From Lycium barbarum (Eukaryota > Streptophyta > Magnoliopsida > Solanales > Solanaceae), in assembly GCF_019175385.1 (NCBI RefSeq), contig NC_083344.1, positions 21,646,380 through 21,710,379 on the forward strand: DNA of 64,000 bases, given 5' to 3'. Position numbers and translations under genes: made by a program. Shown here piece by piece: positions 46,150 to 56,999 of this stretch. Below the pieces are notes generated by a model. It was not told the origin of the DNA and made no database searches. It was given only the letters and a program-made list of their open reading frames with translations. Position 1 is the stretch's first letter; the number at the start of each line of letters is the position of its first letter.

Positions 46150-47729
46150 TCAAAGGTCGAGATCTAATTTTTTTTGTACTCCTTCTTTAATGCTAGCTAA
46201 AATCGAATCCACGCTCTGTTGAATCTTCACATCCAAGGCAAGAGTCGATTGGGATATACTCTGTAAGATAATCCCAGTGTCTTCCGAATCCAGCAGGCGA
46301 ACTCCTAGTTTTGCTAAGCGATAAAATTCTCTAGTCATCTCCAACTTTTCCGCTGGCACATACAATAGGCTACCCATTGACTTACGACTTAGAGCATCAA
46401 TAACAACATTAGCTTTGCTTGGGTGATACAAAATCTCAGCATCGTAGTCCTTGAGCAATTCGAGCCAACTTCGTTGCCTAAAATTCAGTTCCTTCTACTT
46501 GAATATATATTGAAGACTTTTATGGCCTGTATAGATATCAACATGGACTCCATATAAGTAATGTCTCCATATCTTCAGAGCGTGAATCACTGCGGCCAAT
46601 TCCAAATCGTGGGTTGGATAATTTTGCTCATGTTTCTGTAATTGTCAAGAGGCATAAGCGATCATCTTACCATTTTCAATCAGTACATACCCTAGGCCTG
46701 TGCGTGATGCATCATAGTATAAAGTGTAACCCTCAGTGCCTTTTAGAAGGGTAAGAACCAGAGCGGATGTCAACTTATCTTTCAATTTCTGGAAGCTCCG
46801 CTCCCACGCTTCTGACCATTGAAACTTGGCCCCCTTCTGAGTTAATTTTGTAAGGGGAGATACTATGGAAGAAAGTACCTCTACAAATCTTCGATAATAT
46901 CTAGCAAGACCAAAGAAACTTCGGACTTCCGAAGCGATTGTTGGTCGGGGCCAGTTCTTAACTGTTTCGATCTTCCGATCATCAACTTTTATACCTTCAT
47001 TGGACATGATATGGCCTAGGAAAGACACTGAAGTTTACCAAAATTCATATTTGGAAAATTTGGCATACAACCTTTGATCCCGAAATTTTTGCAACACCTG
47101 TCGGAGGTGATTAGCATGTTCCGTCTCCGAATGAGAATATACCAAAATATCGTCAATGAATGCTATGACAAAAACATCCAAGAAGGGACGGAATACTTTG
47201 TTCATTAATGCCATAATGCCGTGGGAGCATTAGTCAATCCAAAAGACATAACTAAGAATTCAAAATGCCCATATCTCGTTCGGAAAGCTGTCTTTGGAAT
47301 ATCTTCCCCTTTCACTCGTAGTTGATGATACCCTGACCTTAATTCAATCTTCAAGAAGCATTTGGCGCCCTGTAGCTGGTCAAATAAATCATCAATTCTA
47401 GGCAATGGATATTTGTTCTTAATAGTCACCGCATTCAATTGCCGATAGTCAATACACATTCTTAGTGAGCCATCCTTCTTGCGCACAAATAATATCGGTG
47501 CTCCCCACAGAGAGATGCTGGGCCTAATGAAGCCCTTATCCAGCAAGTCTTGTAATTGCACCTTTAATTCCTGCAACTCGACAGGGGACATGCGATATGG
47601 TGGAATAGAGATGGGTTGAGTGTCCGGATACACATCGATAGCAAATTCAATTTTCCTTTCGGGAGGAAGACCTGGTAATTCATCGGGGAACACATTTTGA
47701 AATTCATTAACTACCGGAACGAATTGCAA
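46150..47729 (-). pseudogene. pol: RT-5 pol: reverse transcriptase and RNase H
   Basis: RT opens with [17 protein letters not shown], then [34 protein letters not shown] (usually IDLRSGYHQ) and, after a frameshift near 47210, the catalytic FIDDILVYS. RNase H has YYDASRTGLGYV and [13 protein letters not shown] with stops after IAYAS (46645) and before KELNF. At the C-terminal end LYHPSKANVVIDALSRKS is the normal RNase H tail. The IDLRSG Asp is Glu here. Non-functional. Confidence 0.9.
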
Positions 47730-49584
47730 AGTCGGCGAGTCAGCTTCAGTGCTCCTAACTCAAACCAAATGGTAAATATAGCCTTTGGAAATCATTTTTC
47801 GTGTCTTAAGGTAGGAAATAAACCTACCCTTTGGAGCCGGAGTATTGCCCTTCCATTTGAGAACCGGCTCACTCGGAAACTGAAATTTCACAGTTTTGGA
47901 CCAACATTCAACATTGGCATAGCAAGAGGCTAGTCAATCCATACGTATGATAGCGTCAAAGTCCACCATTTCTAACTCCGCTAAATCAGCAAAAGTTTCA
48001 CGGCCACATATCGTGACCACACACTTGCGATAAACTCGTGTCGCAACAACGAGTCCCCGACCAGAGTAGAAACTAAGAAAGGCTTGGCCAAAGATTTGGG
48101 ATTAATACCAAACTTATCAGCAATATAAGGAGTGATAAAAAATAGTGTGGATCCCGGGTAAATCAACGCATAAACATCATAGGAACAGATGGATAAAATA
48201 CCTGTCACAACATCTGGGGACGACTCATTATACTACCGCCCGGTAAGGGCATAAATATAGTTTTTGGATGCTGCTAGAACCTGCCACCTGACCTCTTCCC
48301 TACCTCTACCGGCTGGAACTGAAGAACCTTGGCCGGGAGGACGAACAGAAGATGAAGAGCCAGCGATCGAACCTGTCGGTTGTGCCGGACCGCCTCCGTC
48401 GCGAGTCGGACAGTCCTGTATAACATGACCAGGTTGCCCACAAGAATAACACACCCCCATACCCTGGCGGTACTGGCCAAAGTGGCCCTTACCGCGCTGA
48501 TCACAATGGGGCAACGGGGGCCTTGCCTGGCTCGATTCTCCCCTATAAGAAGGAACTGACGCTCTCGAGCTCTGGCCCAGTCCATAATAAGTGGATCGAT
48601 CATAACACTGCCTCTGGAACCGGGAAGGTGAACTAACCGCTGAAGGAATTGATCTTCTATAAGAATAGGGCCTATAACCTTCCTGATAAGCGCTTGAATA
48701 ACCTGCGGATCTAGCCCGCTTATTACGGCCCCTATTCGGGTCTTGCTCAGTCCGCTGTTGATGTTCAAGGTCATCCAAGTTCTGGGCATATGCTTGAATA
48801 TAGCAATATCCATGCCACCTTGTAAATAAACCGTCATACAATCCTTAATCAAGTGAATCCCAAGTCCAGTCACGAAACGGTGTACCCTATCTTCCATGTC
48901 AACCACCATTGTAGGAGCATATCTAGCCAAGGAGTTAAACTTCAAACTGTATTCTCGGATGCTTATATTGTTCTAGCAAAGTAATAGATCATTAGCCCTA
49001 GCCCGACGAACCTCAGTGGACAAATAATGATCTAGAAAGGCCCTGGCGAATTCGGACCATACTGCTAGAGGTACATCCTGCCCTCTCGACTACTGCCAGG
49101 ACTCTTACCATACTGCAGCCACATCCTACAATCTATAAGAAGCTAGCTCTGCTTATTCTATGTCAGAAGCATGCATTACCCTCAAGGCGCGGCCCATTCG
49201 ATCTACAAAGTTTTGAGGATCATCCTTCGGGTTTGTCCCTGTAAAAATCGGAGGGTCCAAAGTAAGAAAGTCATACATGCAGGAACTAACAGCCCTGTCC
49301 AGAAGGCCATCCTGTCGCTGAGTCTGGATAGCCACCAATCTAGTTAATAACTAGACTGCATCTCGCAAGTCCTAATCTTGGTTAGCAGGGGGAGGAGCTG
49401 GTGGCTGAGCAGCCGGAGGGTCTGGAGCTCTATCACGATCTTCAGTAACTGATGGAGTAGAGGTAGCATGTGAGGGAGTACCACTCTGAGCCTCGCTATG
49501 CCCTAACTTGGCTGGGGATACTCGGCTCGGGCCTTCCCCCGCAGAGCCCCGCATTTTGCTGGCCTTTTTCTTTCTCTGAGGCAT
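47730..49584 (-). pseudogene. gag: RT-5 gag and protease
   Basis: ATG at 49584 (MPQRKKKASKMRG), a Pro-rich N-terminus, stop at 49372, then capsid blocks LVAIQTQRQD, KDDPQNFVDRM, RRARAN and LARYAPTMVVDMEDRVHRFV. A frameshift near 48800 precedes the QNLDDLEHQQRTEQD linker and an intact CCHC knuckle CYSCGQPGHVIQDCP near 48435. The protease has YALIYPGST where relatives have LIDPGST: the catalytic Asp is Tyr (near 48165), so it could not process the polyprotein. The remainder to 47730 is frameshifted. Confidence 0.9.
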
Positions 49585-49704
49585 TGCTGAAATTTAAATA
49601 GGTAAAGAGTAGATAGTGTAATACTTACTTGGCTCTATCGCACGATCTAGATCATGAAGAAAAGTGACTTCCTAAATGCCCTGTAGCCTCCTGGCTATAG
49701 ATAT

Positions 49705-52537
49705 TGTCAGGACCCAAACCGATGAGCCGTGACAAATACCCGACCATTGCTGGCCAAGCACTCCTATGCCTGCATTTAGTTCACACTGACTATCCTGGGC
49801 CCATCCATAATCTGTAACTGAGCTATGCTGTCTCTCGAACAATCAACATAAGAGACACTGTATCGGGAACTCACGGCCAACACATACATATTGACATAAG
49901 CATTGAGAGTAACAGCGCAAGCTGATTTGGCTGCTACATATATACTGTACAACAAAATGAGCGCCGACGAGGCTGCATAATATCATGGCTACATATCACT
50001 ATCTACAGGCCTCTATGGAGTACAAACTGTAGAAATGACAGGACAAGGCCCTGCCGTACCCATATATGTACGTAACCGAATAGCATACCAAAAGGGGTGT
50101 AGCTCCGGATCAATGGAGCGTACTGACTGCTGCTAAGGGGAGGTCCTACTGCTGCGAATCATCTGACTGGCTACCTGGTCCTGCGGGCATGAACACAGAG
50201 TCCAAAAGAAGGGACGTCAGTACGAATAATGTACCGAGTATGTAAGGCATGAATAGTATCATAGTAAGGGATGTAAAGTATGAATAATAACATAATGGAA
50301 ATATAGAGCATATCGTGAGATAAAAGAGTAACATGTACATGTGAGTGACTCTTAGGGCGGATGCCATGCATGCTTAGCTTTCTTTGAAAAAAATTTCTTG
50401 TTCATTTATACAGAAAATATGCCGAGAAATGTCGGCCCGATCCATTGAACCACATATGTCCCACGTCGGGGCATCCCGCATCCGGGATGATAAGTTACAC
50501 CAACTGATCAGGTGGCCATGCGTCTATAGCGCTACTCCCTTTTTCCCCATATTCCCCATATACATATATATAAATCATATACATATATCATATAAGCAGC
50601 ATGCAGGAGATCCCAAGGAAAGTTATGTCTCTATCGGAGTGACGTAAGGTCGGTAACCTCCGATTATATTATGGAATAATCACCATGGCTTTGTCTTACC
50701 TTCAAGGAACAATTATTATAAGGTGAGACTATCAATGAAGAAAGCATTAAGAGAACATAGAATAAGATCATAAATCTCATAAGGCGTCAATTCATATACT
50801 TTGGAATCTTTAAAAATAGTCATCATCCATGAATAAAATTGAGAAATCAAGAAATAGCTCAACATTCTTATATCGTCATTGAAATCGTAAACTTGGAACC
50901 TTTAAACCCGGAATCATCATCATCATAATCATCGTAGGAAAATATTCTCATCTTTGAGATCATCATTATGATAGTGAAAACAAGTTCATCGTTGTTATCA
51001 TAAGAGCTCACGGAGCCATAATTCTCTGATTTAGAAAATACGAACATTTTGGAAAACATTTATGAATTATTAGGAAAGGAATTATGCCTTGGAGTCATAA
51101 ACATCTAACTTATGAAAACAAGGAAGATATGAAAACATTTATGAAGCCATAACATCGGAATCATGCCTTTGAAAGAATGAGACGAGGCTTAACATACTTG
51201 TTCAACCTCCTATTGGTTACGCTTATGAGTCTGAGCTCGCAAGTCTACATTTAAGAGTATTTACACTAACGTTAGCCTCTTTATCACCCACTTATTCCAA
51301 GTTTCAAATCAAACTATTCTATATTCTGCCGAAAATCGGGCAGCATCTCCCCTGTTTATATGACTAGCCTGAATTGTCAGTTCAACAACCAACAACGATC
51401 ACAACAATACCAAAATTAACCATAATATTTCCAACTCCAAAATACTTCATAAATATCACATATGGTGTTTGTCCCATATTTCCATCACAGAACCATTTTT
51501 TAACAATTTTACAGTTCCTTCTCTGTAAATAAACCAAGATTAACATTAATAACAAGAGATTCATACATTTCTTTCGATAACAATGCTATATCTCCACTCC
51601 CTCACCTTGAGCTTCAGCCACAATGCGTTAATACACAATTTTGTAATTGCAACTATACACCGTCTGGACCGGGATTTGGGAAAAAATATATCTGGTTTCG
51701 GCCTAAAAAGTTGATGATGGAAATTTGGGGAATATTCTGGAAGATTAGAGAGATTTTGGGGTGGTTTGGGACGAAAATGAGGGGGTCTCTCCGTTTAAAT
51801 AGCGGTCCAGGTTCTGCTTGGACCGACTTAAATTTCCTTCTGCGCGTTCGCGCAGCTTTAGTTTTTCTGTCTGCGCCTTCGTTCTGTAAAAAGGCCATAA
51901 CACTTGATCCCAATATTGTGTGAGGGCCCACGACCTATGGTTGCAAAGCTAATTCAATTATATACAATTTTCATTTTTGGTGTTTTTCCAAATTCCAAAC
52001 TTATAATGGCGTTTTGGCCACTCCAAGTCAGATCGTCCGAAAATGTTTCCTTAAATCTTCCTTCTGGAGGGCTTATGCCCATATTTGTCTTATTGGTCCT
52101 TCTTAGGACTTGCTCAACTTTCCATGTACTACTCATATGTCTCTTCATATGTCCTTTATAAAAATCCGACGTGTGGGCCCCACTAAGCGTACAACAGCAA
52201 GGGCTTTTTGTCAAGCAACGCACTACCTGATCTACACCATATGGTCTCCAAATGTCATATGCATATTATTCTTGCACTCTTATAATATAAACTTCATCCC
52301 TAACCCGGGCCTCAAAATGGTTCAGCGCGTTCGCGTCTCGTAGTGGCGCGTTCACGCTGTGTTGGCACCTTGGCCTTCTACGCGTTCGCACCACTCCCTG
52401 GCGCGTTCGCGCAGACCATTTTCCTGGTCTGCCAGCCCTACTTGTAATGTCCATATCTCCTTACCCCGATGTTCTATTGAGGAGCGGTTTGTTGTGTTGG
52501 AAACTAGACTTCCCGAACTTCATTTCGGGGTGTAATA
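49705..52537 (-). repeat. RT-6 3' LTR
   Basis: TGTCAGGACCCAAACC...GGTGTAATA on the + strand. The stem CAGTAC-gaataat-GTACCG lies at 50218-50236. The perfect arms ATCGGAG / CTCCGAT (50633-50639, 50658-50664) frame TGACGTAAGG. GCGCGTTCGCG-type dyads lie at 51838-51885 and 52322-52420. It shares GGAAACTAGACTTCCCGAAC with the RT-5 LTR near the U3 start. Confidence 0.92.
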
Positions 52538-52573
52538 TCCTTCCCCTCTTAAAAACATTCGTCCTCGAATTTT
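52538..52573 (-). other. RT-6 polypurine tract and stem
   Basis: The minus strand reads AAGAGGGGAAGGA before the LTR. AACATTCG (52554-52561) and CGAATTTT (52566-52573) are the family stem with one mismatch. Confidence 0.85.
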
Positions 52574-55571
52574 GCAGTATTGCCGACCCTCAACACCAAC
52601 CTGGAGGCAAACTTTTGTCAGAATGGTTATTCTTCCTCTAGGGTCTGATTACCATGTGCTTAGACTATAACTTGTGTCAGTCTCTTCTCATTCTTCCTTA
52701 ACTCTTTTATTGCCTTCAGTCAATTTCTTTCACTTCTTTGCCCTCATGTACATGATCGGAATTTAGCTAGTATCTCACTCTCGCTCTGTCTCTATTATTG
52801 TAGTCTTGACTTGCCGTGCCATGACTATTGATCGTCTTGCAAGTATTCTCTTTCTCTCACTCCTTGTTTCCTTGTTAGTGGGCAGTTACCTTTCTCATAT
52901 ACAACGTGCTCTTTGCGTTTATCCCTTCGGCGCCATCTCGAGCTATCCTTTTTATACCTATTGATCTTAGACATACACTGCATCGACTCCTTGTAGTTCA
53001 TTAGTTCGGTTCCCTGTCCTTTTACATCTTTGTCACTATCCTTCTTAATCTTACATTCTAAATATCTATCCAACCATGAGTTTGTCGCTAATGAGCATAA
53101 TGGTTATGTTCCTTTCCAAGGCCAGTTATATTAATATCCAAAATACGTATATACATAATGTTTCTTCGCCATTTATTATCCTTCGCAGTCTAGTTACACT
53201 TATGGTAAACTTATAATTCGAGTTCAACTAATTTCATAGCTCGCAACATCTTTGAGCTCCTGCTACAACTTTTTATTTACTTTCTTCCCTCACATCTCTC
53301 AACACAATCCCTGAAGCATAGGACTACGGCAATTCTTCTATTATGACTCTCTTGCAACGCAAGTATACTTGTCTTCGATTTCCTTGTATTGGCGATCATT
53401 TCGTCTGTCGTTATTCCTTGTTGGCTTTTTGGTGTGGCCTTCTTACAATTGTACTTTGGCATAGCTTCACGTTGATGGTTCTTATAATTCCATAGCATAT
53501 GCTCTCATGTTTAGTATTATTAGGGGTCCATGAACAATTTTTAATATCCGGTGAATTCTTTTATTTCCATTCATAGGAGCAACGTTCTTTCTTTCCTTCA
53601 AAAATTTCCAAACTACCAATCGTTGTTCCTTTTATTACAATTGTCATTGTCATCCCAAGTGTCATTTGCGTTCGTCATCCTCTCTAACACCCTTTGTGAA
53701 TTTAGCTTGGAGACCTTTCTTGCTCTTTTCATTACCCTTTAGGGCATGTCGTTGCATACTTAGGTACGGCGTAATTTTTGCCCGATACGAGGGATTCAAA
53801 TCGTGGTCTAAAAATATCGTAGTTCATCTTGACGTAAAAGTGCTCTCTTGAGTTATCTTTCATACTTTCTCCCTATGTCTACCTCATGGTACACTTATTG
53901 TCAATTCGTTTCTACTTCTTTTTGTTACCTTCCCGATATGCCAATACGCCTCGAACTCTGGCCCCGAGCTAATAAATTTTTCCTTCTGGATCTTGAGAAC
54001 ATCATAATTCCTTTCAAGTTCAATATGTTCTTCTCCCTTATGAAGGAGGTCCTAACACACCAATAGCTTTTGAATATCCATTGTCTTCGGCAATTATCTG
54101 TTGCCCTTCACGACCTTCTGAAGGTCGGGGTTCTGTCATCGTATGGTCTGCCTTATTTATCCTTTTTGCTAGTTACACTCTTGTATTAAAGTGGAATACT
54201 AATAAGGGTTAGGTCCCATTCCTATGTCTTCATTTCCGTCTCCTCATATCTCTGTCTTTTATGACTAACGGTTTCTTGGACCCGCAAGTTAATAGGGTCA
54301 TCGAGATTCACCACGTCATTTATGAGGTCTTCGATTATACCTTACTCCTCGTCTCTCTTCCCGACTTTGCTTATAACATATCTAAAAGTTCTTTCCCTGA
54401 GTTCTTCTTCCATTTATGTCTATGTCATTCTTTTTGTCAGCATTTCTATACCCTTCCATCCACTACTAGTCCTTTCGCCCGTTTAGCTCACTTACTCATA
54501 ATTCTTCTTAACTACGTATTTGTGTTGCAGCTATGCATCCAAGTTTTTCCGAGTGTCTTGCTACTTCTTTCTCTTAGCACAGAATTCTTGCAATTTACTC
54601 TCTCTCCATCCTCGTTCATCGAGCCTTCATCTATCTTCTTGATGCCACGGCCAGGTTGTCTTCCATGCACATTCCGTACATTTCATTCCATTTCCTCTAT
54701 GATCGAATCTCTCGGTATTTAGATGAATTCTTATTCCATGTCATTAATTTTCTAATCAATTTTGTCGACTCATCATCCTCGTTCTTTCCTCGATGAGTAA
54801 TCGGTTTCCTACTGCCAACTCGTTAAAGTATCCTTCTTACTCCCATGGTTAAAGATTTCCAGTTACTTTACTCCTAAATGCTCTCCTCTTCCTTCGACCA
54901 ACCCATTAGTATACCTTTCCCACTTTCATCCTTACCTTCCTTAGGTTTCTTCCTCCTCGAGCACATTTCTTCTCTTGTTATTTATGGTATCGGCTCTAGA
55001 GTTTGTGAAATGTTACTTTAAACGTACAAACCCGTTCTATTCTTAAGTCATCCCTTTAAGAGAGCTTCTCCATGTCCGAGGCAACCATGCTAATATGACT
55101 AACCATTTGTCCTCTTCTTTTTCTTACTTCACATTCCTCATCGTGGTCACTATCCTTTTAGCCTCACTTATCGAAATTCATTTTCTGACCCCACATATTC
55201 CTCTTTTGTTCCATACTGCCACACTTTAATCCCTTTCACATGCCTACCTTTGAATGTTTACCCAAATAGTCTCACGCTTTGCCTGTCGTCTCTCTCGGAG
55301 GCTTCACTCACTCATGTTTCTTAATTTTTACTTTTTCAACACTTTGATCTCCTTACCTTCCATATTTTCACTTTCTTTCTTTTCCAAATGTCATTGCATT
55401 AGAACTCTTCAAACCTATCGGGTAGTGAAAGTAACATCAGCTTACCTGGTAACATTCTTCTGTCACTTTAACTTTATTACCCTGTTCGATTAATGCCTTC
55501 AATATACCGCAACGCCGGTTGCTGGGATACACATACCCGCTGATACAACCATATATGGGATATCATACACA

Positions 55572-55618
<47 letters not shown>

Positions 55619-56282
55619 AGCGCCTCGCTTACAAAATACTTCCAAATGCCACTTAAACTCATCCTAGTTCTAGACCTGTGATGCACCTATCCTAGTTCTA
55701 GACCTGTGATGCACCTTCTTTCTCTTCACCGGTCTGGTCTACCTCGTCGTACGCGACCTCTTATGGTGTCCAACCACTCCGCACACTCTAATTTCCCTTA
55801 GGCTACTCTAGCTTCTCATTCGTGTCTTATGTCTAAATTTATAGAGCTTTTAGTACACTTTCCAGGGGTTCACCCATCCTAACAATTCTCTCACCCCAGC
55901 ACGCTTAACCTTGAAACTCTGATGAAATCCGGTGTGTTAGTGCTGGCATGATAACATCTACCTCACCGCATAATCTAGAGCAAGCTGAAGTCTTGATAGA
56001 TTCCAAAACATTCTCGTACTGCCTCTCCCTCCGAATTAGAAAGGATCCCTTACTCTTCCGATCACACAATTATTATTTTTCCCTTTTCAATCCTCAATAT
56101 TCACCTCTCACTTACGTGTACGACTACCTTTCATCCTGGATTTCCAGATTCCCAATAGTGGCGAAAACACCTTGGTCGTCGTTACTTGTAAATACTTGGT
56201 TATAGTCCCTTGGATTTCGGCTCATTGCTATTAAATAATAATCTACAGCAAATGCACATACATAGAAAATTCCAATATGGAC
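52574..56282 (-). other. RT-6 purine-rich (sense) spacer, no recognised gene
   Basis: 3.7 kb of C/T-rich + strand. Open frames up to 153 codons on the + strand are Leu/Ser/Phe/Pro-rich and look like composition artefacts. It contains an (AT)n run (55575-55616) and a 28-bp perfect tandem duplication around CCTAGTTCTAGACCTGTGAT (55661-55717). It occupies the place of gag-pol and may be foreign or highly diverged internal sequence. Confidence 0.6.
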
Positions 56283-56777
56283 TTATATACCTATAGCTGA
56301 TCGGTCTCTAGTCTGATCTGGTAGACTATAAGGTGAAGTGTACTCCTCGTCACCGTCTACCCACCATCTTCTCTTCTGGCCTTCATCATCTCTCTCATCT
56401 GAGTCCGAGGGATATAAATAACGGGGCAACTCCTGGTTTATCGACGGCCAGGATAGAGGGCTAGAGTAATCCGTAACACTCACCGGGGAGGCTGGTCTGA
56501 CGTAGTGCTCTGCCATAGGAGTAGCTGGTACGGCCTCGGGGATCTCCTCCTCCAGTGTCCCAGACGAATACTCAGACGGATTTGTATCATGGCTGTCCTC
56601 TGGGGGGTCCTATGCCCTAGGGGTCAAAAACTCTGGAGGAACCATCGCTGGGTCCTCTGAGGGATCAGTCTCAATAGAATAATTGAGGCTCCTCCTGCTG
56701 GGTCTTAGAGCCTGGGGTCCTGGATCTGATCTGGAGGCCTTCTTAGCGCCCCCACTGCCCGAAGTTGATCTCTTCAT
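56283..56777 (-). pseudogene. 164-codon ORF of unknown function in gag position of RT-6
   Basis: ATG at 56777-56775, TAA at 56285-56283, a single frame broken only by TAG at 56612-56610. The N-terminus is Lys/Ser-rich (MKRSTSGSGGAKKASRS). It is followed by an acidic Pro/Ser-rich middle (TDPSEDPAMVPPEF, EEEIPEAVPATPM) and an acidic C-terminal part with PRYLYPSDSDERDDEGQKRR. No zinc knuckle, capsid motif or catalytic site is seen, and I do not recognise the family. It starts about 210 bp from the primer site, where the gag ATG lies in RT-2, RT-3 and RT-5, which suggests it is the one translated product of the element. It resembles the low-complexity N-terminal leader of gag in composition only. 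Confidence 0.5.
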
Positions 56778-56983
56778 CTTTTGGTCAATCTGCGCCTACC
56801 TATAGGAAAAGAGGTCAGAAGCAATCTTCCCTAGACTCTGGCTCTATCGCACGATCTAAGAGAGAAGGAAAGGTCAATGATCCCTAAATGCCCTGCAGCC
56901 TCCTGTTTATAAGTGTGGCTGGCTTCACACCCATAAACAGGACTCTACCGGACACGGTCTGTAGACAATCCCTAGGACGAACT

Positions 56984-56995
56984 GCTCTGATACCA
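56984..56995 (-). other. RT-6 primer-binding site (initiator tRNA-Met)
   Basis: On the minus strand TGGTATCAGAGC lies 4 bp (AAAG) from the 5' LTR. Confidence 0.93.
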
Positions 56996-56999
56996 CTTT

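Noticed and set aside
54261..54722. 153-codon + strand ORF, Leu/Phe/Ser-rich, looking like a membrane protein
   Set aside because: It lies antisense in the C/T-rich RT-6 spacer. T-rich codons give hydrophobic residues by composition alone, and no family or start context is seen.
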